NCBI GenBank assembly: GCA_023079485.1
Contig: CM041107.1
Span: 6,530,657-6,594,656 of the forward strand
Source: Archilochus colubris
Taxonomy: Eukaryota; Chordata; Aves; Apodiformes; Trochilidae
DNA: 64,000 nt
Direction of reading: 5' to 3'
The position numbers and the translations under genes were made by a program. Every line of letters starts with the position of its first letter. Position 1 is the first letter of the stretch. Below are positions 11,201 to 23,200 of the stretch, piece by piece. The notes below the pieces were generated by a model. That model had not been told where the DNA came from and did not search any database. It saw only the letters and a list, made by a program, of their open reading frames with translations.

Positions 11201-14200
11201 CCATATTAATTACTTTTCCTAATTAAAGCCCCCAGGGTGAAGGGGACACGGCACCCCAGCTGGGGGGAACTCCCCAGGCCAGGGGGGTACAGGAGGATGC
11301 TGGTGGTTGGCACTGGGGACCCCTCACCATGTCCTGGAGGGATGTGGGGTGCAGAACCCCAGCACCCCCTGGATTTTGCGGGTTATGTTTGTTGTTTTTT
11401 TTCTTGGGGGGAGGAGGGGGAGGTCCTGGGTGCTGGTGGGGAGACACCGGGTGTCTGGGCTTTTCTCATTGCCATGGTTACCCAGCTGGCGGAGCCTGGC
11501 CCTGCAGTTGCCATGGGAACGGTGCAGCCAGGGGGAAAAAGCAACATCTTGTGGGGGCCAAAAAGGGCCGGGATTTACCCCAATGGGGCTGGATCTGGAT
11601 TTCAGGTCACGGTGAGGGGGGGACCTGGTCCTGGGGGGCCGGGGGTGTCCCCTGCCCTGGGCTCTGCCCTCAGGCCCACCTTCCCACAGGGTTTGCCCCT
11701 GGCCCCTCTGTGCCCCTCGCTGGTGTCTCCCCCCACCCCAAAGCCCCCCCCACTGGGATGCACTGGGGTGCAGCACGGAGTTCACTGGGAGGTGATGCCC
11801 TTCCTGCACTGGGATGCACTGGGATGTGGCACTCTTGTCTCACTGGGTTGCACTGGGATGTACTGGAATGTACCACTATGAGCTCTCTGGGATGTACTGG
11901 GATGTACTGGAATGTATCGCTATGAACTCACTGGGATGCACTGGGATGTACTGGGACGTACTGGGACATACCACTGTGAGCTCACTGGGATGCACTGGGA
12001 TGTACCACTATGAGTTCACTGGGATGCACTGGGACGCACTGGTACATACCACTGTGAGCTCACTTGGTTGCACTGGGATGCACTGGCATGTACTGGGATG
12101 TACCACTTTGTGTGCACTGGGGGTCGCTGGTGTCCCTGCCGGTGTCCCTGCCCGGTGTCCCCCTCCGCTACCCCCCCCCCTCCCTTCGGGGCTGTCCCCA
12201 CGCCACCGCCAGGGGTCGCATGGCGGCCAGGGCGCATGTCAGGGGGCGTGTCCTTTCCCTCGAGGGGCGCGGCCTAAGGGCGTGCACGCTGGCGATGGGC
12301 GTGTCCGTCTGCCGGAGGGGGCGGAGCCTCCGAGAATAGGGCGTGGCCTAAGGCGTGCCTGGCGGCGATAGGCGGGGCCGGCGGGGGGTGGGTGGGGTCA
12401 GGCGCGGTGGGCGGGGCGCCGGGCGGGCGGCGGCGCGAGCGGAAGCGGCCCTGTGGCAGAGCGGCCCTGCCCGCGCCGGCAGCAGCACCGGGGCCGCGGG
12501 GTACAAAGGGGCCGCCATGGCCGGGTACGTACCGGGGCTGCTCCCGGCCAACCACAGCCAGGAGATAGAGTTCGTCCAGGCCTATGAGGACGTGCTGGAA
12601 CGTTATAAAGGTACCGCCACCCGTGGGGTTCGTTTGTAGGGCCTGGAGTTAAGCCACCCCCGCCGAGGCTCAGCCGGTGCTGTCCCGGTGTTCATGGCGA
12701 GGGTTCTGGGGCCTTCTCTGTCCCCTCTCTGGTTGGGGTGTATGTCTTGGTGTGTGTGGGGGGCGAGGTGTGAGTGTGTCTGGTGTTCGCAGCGTGGGAT
12801 GCCTGCGTGGGATGTCCGTGTCCCTGTGTGGGGTGGCTGTGATCTTGGGGTCCCCAGCCTGAGGTTCTTGGGGTCCCTGCGTCCCCATCACGGGGTATTC
12901 GGGGCCCTGGGGTTCCCTGAGTTGGGTTCCCGGGCTCCGCGTGTCCTTGTGTTCCCAGCGTGGAACGCGTGGGGTCCCCATGTGCCCTGGGTGGGCTGCC
13001 CAGGGGTTCAGAGGCTTTGTGTGGGGGGGTTGGGTTCTTGGGGTCCCTGTGTTCCTTGTGTGGGCTGTCTTGAGCCTCGGTGCTCCCTGTGTTGGGTGCC
13101 CAAGGATTGAGTGGACCTGGTGTCCCCTCTGTTGGGTGCCTGGGGGCTGAGTGGCCCTGCATGGGTTTCTCAGAGTCCTGGGGTCCCTGTGTTGCCCGTA
13201 TGGGGTGTCCAGGGGCTCAGTGTCTCTGTGTAGGCTTCCCAGGGTCCTGCATCCCCTGCCTGGGGTTTCTGAGGGCGTCATTGTCCCTGTCTGGGTGCCC
13301 AGGGCCTTGGTGTCCTCAGGTGGGGTGCCTGGCATCTCAGCACCCCACCTCACTGCTTGGCACACCCCAACATCCATCATCCCCGTGCCCTTACCCTGGG
13401 GGGAGGGCACAGGGTACATGGGGACCCCCTGTCTCCACTCAGGCTGCTCTGGTGTCCCCATACACCCCATGGGGCCAGGCTCTCCCTCCTTGACCCCTAC
13501 CCAGGGAGACCCAGGAGGGTCCAAGAGCTGATGGAGCTCCCCAGGCCCCGGTGTCGGCAGCTGTACCGGTGCCGGTACCAGCAGTGAGTGTGCAGTTTTG
13601 ATGGCAGTGCCTTGTCTCTGGGAGTTGTGTGCTTTTCCAGTATTACTATTTTTTTTTCCTTTTTTTTTTCCCCCCCTTTGCTGCAGAGACAGTCTTGTCT
13701 TGGAGCCCAGATTTCGGCCCCACAGGGCTCATGGGGCTCCTTTAGCAGCCAAAGCTCTTTAAGATGCTGATGGCTGAGTCTAGAGGAGCCAAGAGCTCAC
13801 GGCTCCCGTTTCCTTTTCCTTTCTGCCTATGGAGAAAAGGGAATCATGGATTCCCCAGCTCCCCCGATTCAGGGGATGCCACTCAAACCTCCCCGAGGTG
13901 GGAGAACCGTGCAGCCTCACTCTGCTTTCACGGGAAGCAGGGAATAAAAGCCTCTTTGGGTGCCTTGGAAAAGGCTCTGGATAACGTGACTCGGGCTCGC
14001 CCCGAGTGCTTGACAAACTTTTTATTCTTGTAAAACCTCTTTGATGTCATTGGGTGCGAGCGTGGAGACGCGGAGGAAACGGTGCAGAGGGTGCCAGCGG
14101 TGGAAAGAGCTGCTGTTTGCCTTGGTTTTGCTTTGTTTCAAAAAGGAAAATGAAATTACTGTGTCTGTCCAAGCTGGTCCAGCTTGGAGAACCACCAGGC

Positions 14201-17200
14201 TGGTGCCAAGCTGGGTTCCCCCTTGCCCACCTCTGTGCTGTGGATCTCATTCCCTTGGCCAGGCTCCCCCGGGGTTTTTTAGGGAATGCTGAATTTCTGC
14301 ACCAGGTTATGGTAGAAAGCTGGGAGTCACTTGGAAATACCCTGCTGGGTGCTGTTTGTGGTGTAGGGAAATGAGTGTTTATACTATATAAAAGCTTTCC
14401 TTTGCTTTCAACCCCTTCCCAGCTCCCCACTGGTCCTGGGATGTCCCACTTGTGCTGTGAGAGTCTCCAGTTTTGATTTTTGGACTCCCAAATGGATGTG
14501 TTGTCTCCTCAGCTTGTCTCTTCCCTGCTTTCTCCCACTGCAGCTCCTCTAAATGGTTTGGTTTTTCCTATCCAGAGCAAGTTTTCCCCTGGTTCATCCC
14601 CTCCCCCTCTTAATCCTGCAAAAAATTTCACTGAAATGTGACTGCTGGGGGCAGAGGCATTTGAGGGGACCCATGGGGTCTGTATCCAGCTTCTGGTGGC
14701 CACCCCAAACCTGTCATACCCAGGGCCTGGCAGTGCTGGCACCAGTTTGTGCCATCGGAGGGCAAGGAGGACATTTGGTGCTGCTGAAGCCAGGGCTGCA
14801 GATGCCTCCCTGCATTTCTCTGAGATAGCACTGCCTGATTTCTAAGAAAATAACCTAAAAAATCCCAATCTGAGCAGCTGGGCCTCTGCCATTGAGCAAG
14901 CCAGGGCGGGTCTAGGGGTGAGGAGGTGGGTGGCACAGGAAGGGTCCCAGGGCTGGGACAGTGAGCTGCCCCTCCTGCCTTTCCCTCCCAGCAGGGGTTA
15001 ACCTGACAGCAGATCTCCTGATTTGGGTTGGGTTTTTTTGTTGTTTCGTTTTTTTTTTCATGATAAAAACACCCACCATAGGCAGAGGAGAGCTGAGCTG
15101 TCTGAGCAGAGCCAGGGTGCAGGGTAGGTGTGCTGCAGTGTGGGTGCTGGCTGGGGTGTTCCTGCTCACAGGCACACAGCAGGAGGAGGAGGAGGAAGAA
15201 AAGGAGGAGGAGGAGGAGGTTTGCATCAGCACCGTGAGCTGGCGTGGATGCTGCAGGGGCACCCACTGTCCCTGCTCCCAGCAGGCATGGCCCCAAGGGG
15301 ATGGAGATCCTGGGGGGCTGTAGGCTTGTATGGCTCCTTTCGGCTGCTGCCAGTCTTTGGGGTGGGGGCACAGCACCCTCTGGGTTGTGCTGTCTCAAAC
15401 TGAGGTCAACTGGAAGGTCTCCAGCACCCAGACCTTCCCCAGTCCAGCCCAGTTGAAAGCCAGTGGGCCAGTTTCCGAGGGCCACCATGGGTGGCTTCCA
15501 GGCCCACTTGCCTCCTCATTTTGATGGTGGTGCCATGGCACGTGCCAGGACATTGAGTGACAGCAGAGCTTTTGGGGACCCTTCTGGACACTGCCACCAC
15601 AACAGCCCCCCTCTCAGAGGGGTCTGGGCCAGAAGGGAAACCCCAGTCCATCCTCCCACAGGTTCACAAGACACTAAGTGGGGCTCAGCACCCCAGGGGG
15701 GCTCTCTGTATCCATGCTGTGTCCCCTTAGCATGTTTTGGGGGGACACTGACCCTCACAGGACCCTCAGGTGGGCTGGAGCATGGGGACACCTGGCAGTG
15801 CAAGGGTGCAGGCAGGGCTGCTGAGCTTCAAGCAGAGCATGGGTCACCTTTCCCTGCTCAGAGCACTGTAAACATTAACTAATCAATCCCAGTGAAATCC
15901 TTTCTTTATGATAATTAACTCTTTTTTGGGATGAGGAGTAGAAGCATGGAGCTGGGGTGTCCAAGAAGCCTTTTCCCACCCCTGATGCCATCTTTGCCTG
16001 CTCTGTGGTGCCTGGCAGGTGGCCTGGCTTGTTTGGACTGAGACAGCATGGGATGGCTTGTCACTTTGTCACCTAACCTGACTCTGTTAGGGAGGGGACA
16101 ACCTCCCCAGGGACTGGAGGAGTCCCAAGGATGGGCAGAAGAGGTGTGGGGCCCTCATCTAAATGAACCAGAGCATGCTGGACTCCTGGTGGCACTGGGG
16201 GGGGTGGGCAGCAGTCTTGGCCATGCCCATCTGTGAAGAAACTTTTCTTTTTTTTTATTTTTTTATTTCCTTTCCCTCACTTCTGCTGTAAGAAGTCCAA
16301 CTGGAGGTTTGGAAGTGTCTGGACCCCATCACTGGGGTCTCAGAGCTTGTAGACCCCTTGCTGTGGGTGCCTGGTTGCTGCAGCTGAGTGGCTGTGCCAT
16401 CTGGGTGGCACATCCTGGTGCTGGGGTTTCATCCTGCAGGGATAAACATCTCTCCTGGGTGGTGCTGAGTGGGCTGCACGAGGCCTCTGTGGTCTGTGAG
16501 AGCTGTGATGGGACTGGTGGCATGGTGGTGACTCCTCACTGCGGGAGAGGAAGCTCTTCTTCCTCTTCATTGCCTGGAAGGAGGGATGGCTGAGTGCTGC
16601 CAAGAGTCCCTGGCTTGGGGACACTGGGCTGGAAGCCATCAGATCCCATCCTCAGCCTGATTAGTGCTGATCTGGGGGGATGCACATGGAATTTGCTGTT
16701 TTCCCTGATATTGGGAGGGGAACCAGAAACTGAAGGTTTCTGGTGCTGAAGAAGGCAATGGGAGCCTTTTGCTGCCCTGGGGCATCCCAGGTCTGGGTGT
16801 CCGAGGTGGGGCCTGAGCATATGGTGCTGTTGTGTTGGTGTTTGTTTTGCCCAACAGTGAAATTAAATTGGTTTTTCAGGCAAGAGGATCCACCCGACCT
16901 CACCCACCCAGCCCAGTGCTGCCTTCCCAATGGAGTCATCACCATCCCAGTGCCTCCCGGGCTGGGCTCGCCGGGCATGGTGGCACATTCCTCCCCTCTG
17001 CCCCATCCTGCTTCACATTTAATCTGTGTGCTTCTGGTCACAGAATCATAGAATCAGCGGGGTTGGAAAGGACCTCTGAGATAATCAGATTCAACCCTTG
17101 ATCCACTCGCCCTTTGGTTCCCAGCCCATGGCACTCAGTGCCACATTCAGTCTCTTCTTAAAAACCTCCAGGGATGGAGAACCACCCCCTCCCTGGGCAG

Positions 17201-20200
17201 CTCATTCCAATGTCTGATCACCCTCTCTGTAAAGAATTTTTTCCTAATGTCCAGCCTAAACCTCCCCTGGCACAGCTTAAGCCCATGGCCTCTTGTCTTA
17301 ATGAGAGCTTCCTGGGAGAAGATCCCAACCCCCTCCTGGCTCCAACCTCCTTTCAGGTAGTTGTAGAGAGTGATGAGGTCTCCCCTGAGCCTCCTCTTCT
17401 CCAGACTAAAAGAGGGAAAAAAGAGGTCCAGAGAGAAAAGCCCCCCGGGGTGGGGGGGGGGAGGTTGGGGCAGGAGGTGACCTCGTGCATGGTGGCCACA
17501 TCCGTGGCTCCGTGCTGGAAAGCTTTGATGTCCTTTCAGCCACCAGCTCACCACCAAGCTGAGGGTTGGGAAAGGACTCTCCTTGTTCCCTCGCCTCTCT
17601 CCTCCTCTGTCTGTGTGCATTCCCCTCACAGCCTTTTCCTTCCTTCCTTGCTCATGCTTCGGGGACAGACTGGAGTCTTTGACCTCCATCTCCTGGTTTC
17701 TGGCCAACCTCCTTTCGAGGCTTGTCTTGCTTCTGTCAGCTAAGTTTAGACTGCTCTGGACATACCATGGCTGATGCCAGCAGCATGAAACCTCCCAAAA
17801 GGAAGTTGAAAAAAAAAAAAGGTTTTATTTAAATTTCAAGTGTCATAACACCATTGTTTGAATACCAGGGTGGTAAGTCCCTTTTGTAGGCACTTAAAAC
17901 AGATAAATCAAGCTGTGGAAGCAGCAAGGGATTTCAGTTTTCAGTTTCACCTGTCTTGGTGAGGGGGGAGAAGCTGCACTGGAGCTCAAGGTGGATGTGA
18001 AGAAGATGCTTTGTGCCAGGACTGCCAGGATAAAGCCATTTTTTGCTCTGTTTCTCCTGCACAGGGCTGTGTCTTGCCCTGGGCTGGGACCAGTGTGGGG
18101 CAGCTGGGAGGATGGAGCAGGGCTGGGAAGAGGTGCAGCTCCTTAGCCAGGAAAGCCCTGAAAGGAAGATTTTGGGGGGTGCTTTGATCCCATCCAAGGC
18201 TAAGGCTGAGCCAGGTGGGTCCTGGAGAGCAGAGCTGGCAGCTCGGGTGGGATTTGTGACCTCTCAGCCCTCAGCATTGCAGCAGCTCCTTGGAGGAGAG
18301 TGACTGGGGCAGTGTCAGTTTGAATCCATCGCTTCTCCAGGAAGGAGCACAACTGTATCCTCATTAATATTCCCCAGGGATGGTTTCCATGAGCAGCCTC
18401 TGCTGTTTGCCTGTGTTAGGGGAGCGTGGGCAGGGCAGGCAGATGCCTGGGGCAGGCTCTGCTCAGCCTGGGAGGCACAGAGAGCACAGGGGACAGCAGT
18501 GTGTCCTCTTCAAGGTGGGACCAAACTCCCTGAGCTCAACTCCAGCCCTTCCCCGCTCCTCTCTGCTGCTCGGCCCTACCCAGGATGTTGCTGCCTCAGG
18601 AAGCTCAGCACCGTGGATGGATCCTGGTGCTGCCAGCAGAGCTTTCCAGGCTGGATGAGGCAATCCCTGCCCGCAGGGTGAGGCGGTGCAGTGGTGGGTG
18701 TGATGGGATGGGGACACTAGCCCTGAGCACAGCGGTGGTGGGAGGGAGCCCTCATTTCTGGGGCTAGTGGTGGTCACCACCCACATTGTGCACCCCTGCC
18801 CAGCACAGTGGTGCAGAGACAGCTTTTGTGGGTCTGTGGGCAGCACTCACAAGCCAGCTCCTCCTTGCACCTCAACCGGTTGCTCACACCTTTCCCATCC
18901 TGGCAGAGGCTGCGGGTGGGGTGAGAACTGGAGGAGCTGCTGCTGGGTGGCAGTGGGAGAGCAGGGGGTGGAGGCAGGGTGCCAATCACCCTGCTATAGG
19001 GACAGAGTGGCTTCCTGGCAGCTCTTGCTGGTGCTGGCCCCCTGCCTGGGCAGCCCTTGTCCTGCATCCTAAGCACCAGGCTTGCAGCACCCTGCTGGAT
19101 GCTGACCTCCAGCTTCCCCTCCTCTTTCCAGATGCTCTTTCTCCAGGCACACTGGAAGCTCCAGATTTAACATCTTGGCACTGCCCTTGTCCAGGGAGGG
19201 GGAACTGGGCCCACTGCTGAGGTTTGGGGGTGTTCAAAGAGCCTCCAGCTTGGAGAGGAGAACTAGCATAGCAGTATTGCAAATCATGGATGATACTTGT
19301 ATTAATAATTTAGGAGGTTTCGTTTCCAAGCTCACGTTGTAGGTTTTTGTGTGTCTGGATGGAACCCACCTGGCTTGGGGCTGGGTAGGGGGATCCTCCA
19401 GCACTGGCTTCCCAAGGAGGAGGAGGTGTGTGGCAGGGCTGGGAGGCTGATGATGGGATTTGGTGTGTGTCTGGCTGCAGACATGGTAAAACAAGTCCTG
19501 GGATGTGATCTGAGATGTGTGCCCTGGCTCTGGGTCAGATAAGCCCGGTGATTCCTGGAAGGGGGAAAGTGAGAAGGGCTGCTGGGCAAGGTGGTTTGGG
19601 AGATTTTGGGTGAGAGGCAGGATGCTGACCCCAGCAGGATGGGCCTGGGCCCTCTCTTTTCTTGTTGGAGCAGTCTTTGTGACTCCATCAGTACCTGTGA
19701 GATGGGTTGGTTTGCAATGAGCATCTCGTGTTGGTGCCTGCTCACTGCTGCCACGACCTCACAGCTCCTCTGTCCCCCTCACCCTGTTTATCAGCAATCT
19801 GGACTGGTGTGTTCAGGGTGGCTGTCTGGGCCCTGCCAGGGCACAGTCACGTTTTTTTTTCTGTTGTTTCCCTGTCCCTGACATGCTGCATTTCCATTTT
19901 TCATTTCCTGTTTGACCTCGTTTCCCTCTGGCCAGGCTGAGCCTGTGCCTGTCTCCTTCCAGCAGCCCCTGCTTTCCCTCCCCTCCCACCCAGCATTTTT
20001 TACCCATGCTGGGGAAGTTTTGCCAGCCTCCCACGCATGATGGGTGCTGTATTTTTCACCTCCACAACACCTGTGTGGGTCTCCTTTCTCAGCTTCTGGT
20101 CTTGAGCTCTGCTGGGACTCCATTCACTCCCTCGAACTCTGTCGGAACCTCTGCCCGGGTCAAGGACAGAGCCAACCCTGCCCTGTTCTGCTCCCAACCC

Positions 20201-23200
20201 CTTGCTGCCTCTGCTCCTGCACAGCCACAGAGCTGCATCCCAGCAGGGTGTTTGTGCTGACTTTAGGTCCTGCCAGAGAAAGGTGCAACTTTTCTTTTTC
20301 AGTTTGTATTAATCACCGTTCAGGTCTGTGTTGGCTTTTGCCAGCAGCTTATTTTTTCCCTGCAGGAAACTGTATACAAGGGCTCCTGTGGCTGGGAGGT
20401 TTGCCTTGACCTTGGGCAGTTTTGCTACAAGAGCTGTCCTGGTAAAACTATACAGCAGGAGCAGCTCCTGCCCCTCCGGAGTGGGGCCATGCCGGCTGTC
20501 CCACACTGCGCATGCTGCCGGCAGCTGCCCCTCCAGCTAATTAGCATTAATTAGTAGCCCCTTCAAGTACCAGTTGATAGGAGGATGGCTATGAGTGATG
20601 CTGGGGACAGCTGGTGTGGCTGTGGTCACCGCCGTGTCCTGGCTGGGGCTCACTGGGGTGGTGATGATGCAACACTGTAGGGAAGGGACTCATAAATGTA
20701 TCCCACCCCCAGGGTTTGCTCTCCCCCCTTCGTGTGGGTCCCACATCTGTGCCCTGGCTCTGCCAACATCCTTGGTATGGTTTGAAGGACATGGGGCAGT
20801 GGGGAAGGGCTGTGTGGTCCCCTTCTGTCCCACCAGTCAGTGAGTGAAGCCCCTGATGGGAGTGATGCAGGTGGCTGCAGATGCCCCACGTGGAGATATT
20901 TCATCCCCTGCAGCTGGTTGGGATGTTTCACGTGCTTGCTGGGGAGGGCAGTTGCTGGGCTGGGAGATGCTGGGATTCCTTGGCTGTCCTGGGAGCTGGG
21001 GGGGGTCCTACTGGCTCCCCCCGGCCCCAGTGGGCTAGTGGAGCCAGCTGGAGCCCTGGGAATGTCTGGTGTCCCTGGTGTCCCCATTCCCAGTGAGGAG
21101 AGGGAGCCAGGATCCTTGTGGATACAGTCTGGGGCATCAGAGAATCATAAATCATAGAACTGGCTGGGTTGGAAGGGACCTCAGAGATCATTGAGTCCAA
21201 CCCTTGAACCACCGTTGCGGTTGCTAGACCATGGCACTGAGTGCCACATCCAGTCTCTTTTTAAATATCTCCAGGGAAGGAGAATCCACTACTTCCCTGG
21301 GCAGCCCATTCCAATGCTTGATCACTCTCTCTGTAAAGAAATTCTTTCTAATATCTAACCTAAACCTCCCCTGGCACAACTTAAGACCCTGCCCTCTTGT
21401 CTTGTTGAAAGTCGTCTGGCAAAAGAGCCCAACCCCCACCTGGCTGCATCCTCCTTTCAGGTAGTTGTAGAGAGCGATGAGGTCTCCCCTGAGCCTCCTC
21501 TTCTTCAGGCTGAACAGCCCCAGCTCCCTCAGCCTCTCCTCATAGGGTCTGTGCTCGAGTCCCTTCACCAGCTTGGTTGCCCTCCTTTGGACCTGCTCCA
21601 GGACCTCGATATCCTAACTGAACTGAGGGACCCAGAACTGGACACAGTACTTGAGGTGTGGCTGTGTACTCACCAGTGCTGAGTACAGGGGCAACAGAGC
21701 TGCTTCCCCTTCACCCCTGTGGGACAGGAGAAGGGAAGGGCCCTTTTCCCCATCACCAAGGGGCCTGGGGTAGTCTGGCAGGTATTGGGGGGCCTTCTCA
21801 CACCCCTGACATGCTTCGGTGTTTGGTGGCAGGAGGGGGGGCACCTTGCAAGCCTGGGATTACCCTTATCACCCTGGGGGTACCAAGCTGTGGTGGGTGC
21901 TGGGGTCAGAGCCAGGGTGCTGGAGGGGCCAGGGCCCACCCAGAGCAGCTCTGTCTCCCTCCTGCTGCTGTAATTTTGGAGCACTTCCCTGCTTGACACC
22001 TCCGGGGCTGTCCCAGCAGTGCCTGGTTTGCTGGGAAGGAGAGGATGGAGATAAATAAAAAAACCCCCCCTGCACTAGGCTGGTCCTTGCTTTCTTCTTG
22101 CAGCCCCTTTGTCAGCAAGAAGCAGGGTTGTTTTTTTTCTTTGTTTTCTTTTTTTTTTTTTCTCCTTTGGAGGAAAATTCCATTGTGCTATTTTTAGTGG
22201 TGACAACTTGGCTTCTCCCAACAACTTCATTCTGCTGCTGGCAGGCATGGGGGGATGTCTGGGGGATCAGTGTGCTGGCAGGGGAGGGGTTGTCATCTCC
22301 TGCTGCCTACCATCCACCTCCTGCTCTCCTCCCAAATCATTGCCAGAGTCCACCTTGACCAAACTAATGGCACCTCACCAGTGATGGGATCAGCTCCTTG
22401 GGTGCCTGCTCTGGGTGCTGCAGACCCACGTGTCCACCAGGGCTTGGGCAGCTCCCTTCAATGGCAGCAGGTCCTCTGGGTATCACCTCCATCCCACCCA
22501 AACCCGATGGGGAAGTGCAGAGGGATCTGGTATAATTGGAGCTCAGGAGGACATTTGCTCCTGGTTCCCCCTCGGAGCTCCCAGATGGGTTTTGGCTCCT
22601 GGGCAGGCAGCTGTCGGGGACACAAGCAGCAACTGGCCCATGGGGTTTGCTCTGCTCACAAAGGAAAGTGATACTCCAGTGTCCCCAGAGATGTTTGTCT
22701 GTCTCCAGAGCTGTGGAGGAGCCGGGCCCTGTGTCCCCTCTCTGGGGTCTCTTGGATGAGCAAACTCATTTTATTCATGTTTTTGGGGATGATGTGTTGC
22801 CATGGGATGCTGTTTGCTCTGGGGGTAGGTGCTGCTGCTGTTATTTTTAATTTGATTTGACAGAAGTCCTAGGATGTGCCCAGTGGACGTCGGTCCTGCT
22901 GAAGGACACTGATGAGTGAGGGGGTTCTTGGATCCTCATGGGTCACACCGGGCTGGTTCCTGCTCCCAAAAATTCCTTTAAAACGAGTAAATCTCCTTTT
23001 TGGCTTTGACAGCACCTCTCTTACAAGCATGTGGTGAGTGGGGGAGCAAAGGCAGGAGGGACATGGCCCTGCCTGTTTCTGGATCTTTTCCCCAGCACAT
23101 TATGGGAATTTTTTTGTGTTTTCTCTCAGGTTGGTGGCCTGGTGTCAGAGCACCCTGCATTTTCCCCTGTCCTCTGCCTCCAAGTCTTAAACCCTGTTAG

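Noticed and set aside
12670..13524. 284-codon minus-strand frame rich in Pro, Thr and His
   Set aside because: It follows the minisatellite period at 12690-13335 and resembles no protein family.
13504..13583. Exon-like segment with acceptor CCCAG and donor CA|GTGAGT around [14 protein letters not shown]
   Set aside because: Its end is phase 2, which would shift the frame into the CH1 exon at 41070. No family support.
17147..17707. 186-codon minus-strand frame as a cellular gene
   Set aside because: Its C-terminal half is the CR1 ORF2 end; the N-terminal part is random read-through.
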